Below, piece by piece: positions 62,646-64,000 of a stretch of 64,000 nucleotides of DNA (position 1 is the first letter of the stretch; every line of letters starts with the position of its first letter). Made by a program: the position numbers and the translations under genes. The stretch lies in NCBI GenBank assembly GCA_038106185.1, contig JAYODE010000001.1:124001-188000 (forward strand), in the 5' to 3' direction. The notes beneath the pieces are model-generated. The model was not told the DNA's origin. It saw only the letters and a program-made list of their open reading frames with translations, and ran no database searches. Source of the DNA: UBA4582 sp038106185. Lineage in GTDB: Bacteria > Pseudomonadota > Gammaproteobacteria > Pseudomonadales > Azotimanducaceae.

Positions 62646-63110
62646 CTAATGCGCATGCCCGTGGTCCAACTCTTCCTGAGTTGCTGATCTGACAGCTTCA
62701 ACAGTCACATCAAAATGCAAAGTTTGCCCCGCTAACGGATGATTTGCATCAATGGTGACCGAATCCTGATCGACGGAAATAACCGTCACGGATTGCGGCT
62801 GGCCGTCAGCTTCGCTGGTTTCAAATTGCATGCCTGGCTCGATTCGGTCGATACCTTCAAATGCGATCCGCGGGACAACCTGAATTAAATCAGTATCGAC
62901 AACACCATAGGCCTCCTCCGGCGGAATATCGACAGCCAGAACATCGCCGGGAACAAGGCCCTCAAGCGCATTTTCAAGTCCTTCAATCAAATTGCCCAAA
63001 CCGTGCAAGTAGGTCAAGGGGTCTTGCTCAAGGGATGAGTCGAGTACCTCTCCCTGGGTATTACGTAGCTCGTAATGAATACTCACCACTTTCTGTTCTG
63101 CTATCTTCAT
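62646..63110 (-). CDS. slyD: SlyD-type FKBP peptidyl-prolyl isomerase
   Basis: 154 aa. FKBP domain with inserted flap (IF) domain: YELRNTQGEVLDSS, PLTYLHGLGNLIEGLENAL, EEAYGVVDTDLIQ, NHPLAGQTLHFDVTV. Ends DHGHAH but lacks the long His/Cys metal tail of E. coli SlyD. Foldase, and metallochaperone in tailed forms. GGAGATG upstream of the ATG. Directly before the CDF exporter. Confidence 0.94.
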   Translation of the reverse strand: MKIAEQKVVSIHYELRNTQGEVLDSSLEQDPLTYLHGLGNLIEGLENALEGLVPGDVLAVDIPPEEAYGVVDTDLIQVVPRIAFEGIDRIEPGMQFETSEADGQPQSVTVISVDQDSVTIDANHPLAGQTLHFDVTVEAVRSATQEELDHGHAH

Positions 63111-63262
63111 GACATCTCCAGGGTTATCCGTGTCAGATAGTGAAAATCAGCAAGTCGCCCCTTCACCACCCAGCGACCCCAGCATAGCTGATTCCCTCAC
63201 GAATCTCGACTTAAGGGGCGTGGCTATCCAGCACACTTCGCGTACTTCCGCAGGCCCGACCA

Positions 63263-63901
63263 TCAAGGCGATAGGCGTTGAATTTCCCAGTTGCCTCTCG
63301 ATCCTTGTACGTACGTAAATCGATCATGTAGACGATTTTCGCCGCCCTGCCAGAATTCCCAGACCAGTGGCGTGATCTTGTAACCACCCCAATGAGCTGG
63401 CATCGGAATCTCTTGGTCTTGATAACGCGCGCGAGCCGCTTCAAATGCAGCATCCAGGACTGCTCGCGACGGGATTGGCTGACTCTGGGCTGAGGCCCAA
63501 GCAGCCAGTTGGCTGTCCCGAGGTCGAGACTTGAAGTAGGCCTGCGAGTCGACGCTTGACACCGCTGAGACAATACCCATGACACTAACTTGCCGATCAA
63601 GGGCCAACCAGGGAAATAAGACGCTGACTCGAGGATTCACCGTTATATCTCGCGCCTTGGTGCTGTTCAAATTAGTAAAAAATGTCAGGCCTTGCTGATC
63701 AAGATCTTTTAACAGCACTGTCCGCTGCCGTGGTTGTCCGGTCGCGTCGACCGTCGCCAGCACCATCGCGGTCGGATCCTTCAAGCCAGCTTCCTGAGAC
63801 TGTTGTAACCAGCCGCCTAACTGATCGAAGGGAGAGTCCTGCAAGTCCTGCCTATCTAAGCGGCCACGAAGGTACTCGCGACGTTCATCTTTGAGACTCA
63901 T
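63263..63901 (-). CDS. pdxH: Pyridoxamine 5'-phosphate oxidase
   Basis: 212 aa, FMN enzyme producing pyridoxal phosphate. MSLKDERREYLRGRLDRQDL then DPTAMVLATVD, RTVLLKDLDQQGLTFFTNLNS, and the C-terminal FWQGGENRLHDRF and RGNWEIQRLSP. Starts 4 bp after the stop of the partial gene at 63906. Confidence 0.97.
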   Translation of the reverse strand: MSLKDERREYLRGRLDRQDLQDSPFDQLGGWLQQSQEAGLKDPTAMVLATVDATGQPRQRTVLLKDLDQQGLTFFTNLNSTKARDITVNPRVSVLFPWLALDRQVSVMGIVSAVSSVDSQAYFKSRPRDSQLAAWASAQSQPIPSRAVLDAAFEAARARYQDQEIPMPAHWGGYKITPLVWEFWQGGENRLHDRFTYVQGSRGNWEIQRLSP

Positions 63902-63905
63902 AAGT

Positions 63906-64000
63906 TTAATACCCTAATATGTCAGTGTGTACGTAGTTGGCGATAGCCAGTGCTGCACTGAGCCCGGGAGACTCAATTCCGAAGAGATTCACAAGACCAG
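63906..64000 (-). CDS. FAD-dependent oxidoreductase (DAO/LhgO-like), C-terminal fragment
   Basis: Only the last 31 residues are in the window: GLVNLFGIESPGLSAALAIANYVHTDILGY then TAA (63908-63906). VNLFGIESPGL is the conserved C-terminal FAD-contact block of L-2-hydroxyglutarate oxidase and related DAO-family proteins. The gene continues beyond 64000. It precedes pdxH. Confidence 0.85.
   Translation of the reverse strand, partial: GLVNLFGIESPGLSAALAIANYVHTDILGY

Overview
The window looks like a chromosomal piece of a free-living, probably marine, gammaproteobacterium of the Pseudomonadales/Cellvibrionales type. Supporting evidence is the fabA-fabB pair, the Pseudomonas-like order rpmF-fabD-fabG-acpP-fabF-pabC-mltG-tmk-holB-pilZ, the divergent rluC/rne pair, lipid A genes (lpxA, kdsB, and msbA and lpxK fused in one frame), and absence of rRNA, tRNA, phage or insertion-sequence genes. 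Three runs of exactly 100 N (11760-11859, 37075-37174, 48446-48545) all fall inside short tandem repeats, so this is a draft assembly that broke at repeats.

Layout. 1-1734 (-): fabA and fabB (unsaturated fatty acid synthesis; fabB runs off the left edge). 2364-4836 (+): lpxA-like gene, HAD hydrolase, galE. 5041-11397 (-): GH4 glycosidase, galM, a MoaD/ThiS-like protein, and a three-subunit molybdenum hydroxylase. 11890-16496: MAPEG protein (-), then pepQ, a DPP-IV-type peptidase and a GNAT acetyltransferase (+). 16549-23092: the known ATP-grasp / alpha-E / transglutaminase-DUF2126 / Anbu proteasome-like peptide-modification cluster. 23387-31443 (-): pilZ, holB, tmk, mltG, pabC, fabF, acpP, fabG, fabD, rpmF, without plsX or fabH. 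31490-38733: yceD, maf/yceF, rluC, rne (broken only by an assembly gap), murB. 38838-41821: an SDR dehydrogenase (+), then a selenoprotein gene with an in-frame UGA (UGSC family) behind a thioredoxin-fused partner (-). 41863-51861 (-): four signalling or surface genes: a propeller diguanylate cyclase, a sigma-54 activator with a degenerate GGDEF domain, an EAL protein, and a secreted subtilase with hexapeptide repeats. 52194-57217 (-): kdsB, Trm112-like, the MsbA-LpxK fusion, exbD, exbB. 57317-64000 (-): a sugar-lactone oxidase, LLM oxidoreductase, MaoC protein, D-threonine-aldolase-like enzyme, CDF zinc exporter, slyD, pdxH and the tail of a FAD oxidoreductase.

How they fit together. Much of the window builds the envelope: fatty acids (fabA/B/D/F/G, acpP), lipid A/KDO (lpxA, lpxK, msbA, kdsB), peptidoglycan (murB, mltG), and energy coupling (exbBD). 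The most interesting loci are the UGA-containing selenoprotein, for which a good bacterial SECIS hairpin is visible directly after the UGA, the MsbA-LpxK fusion, the repeat-tailed subtilase in an apparent operon with an EAL protein behind a nested inverted-repeat control region, and the unusual density of minisatellites, some of which set the C-termini of housekeeping proteins.
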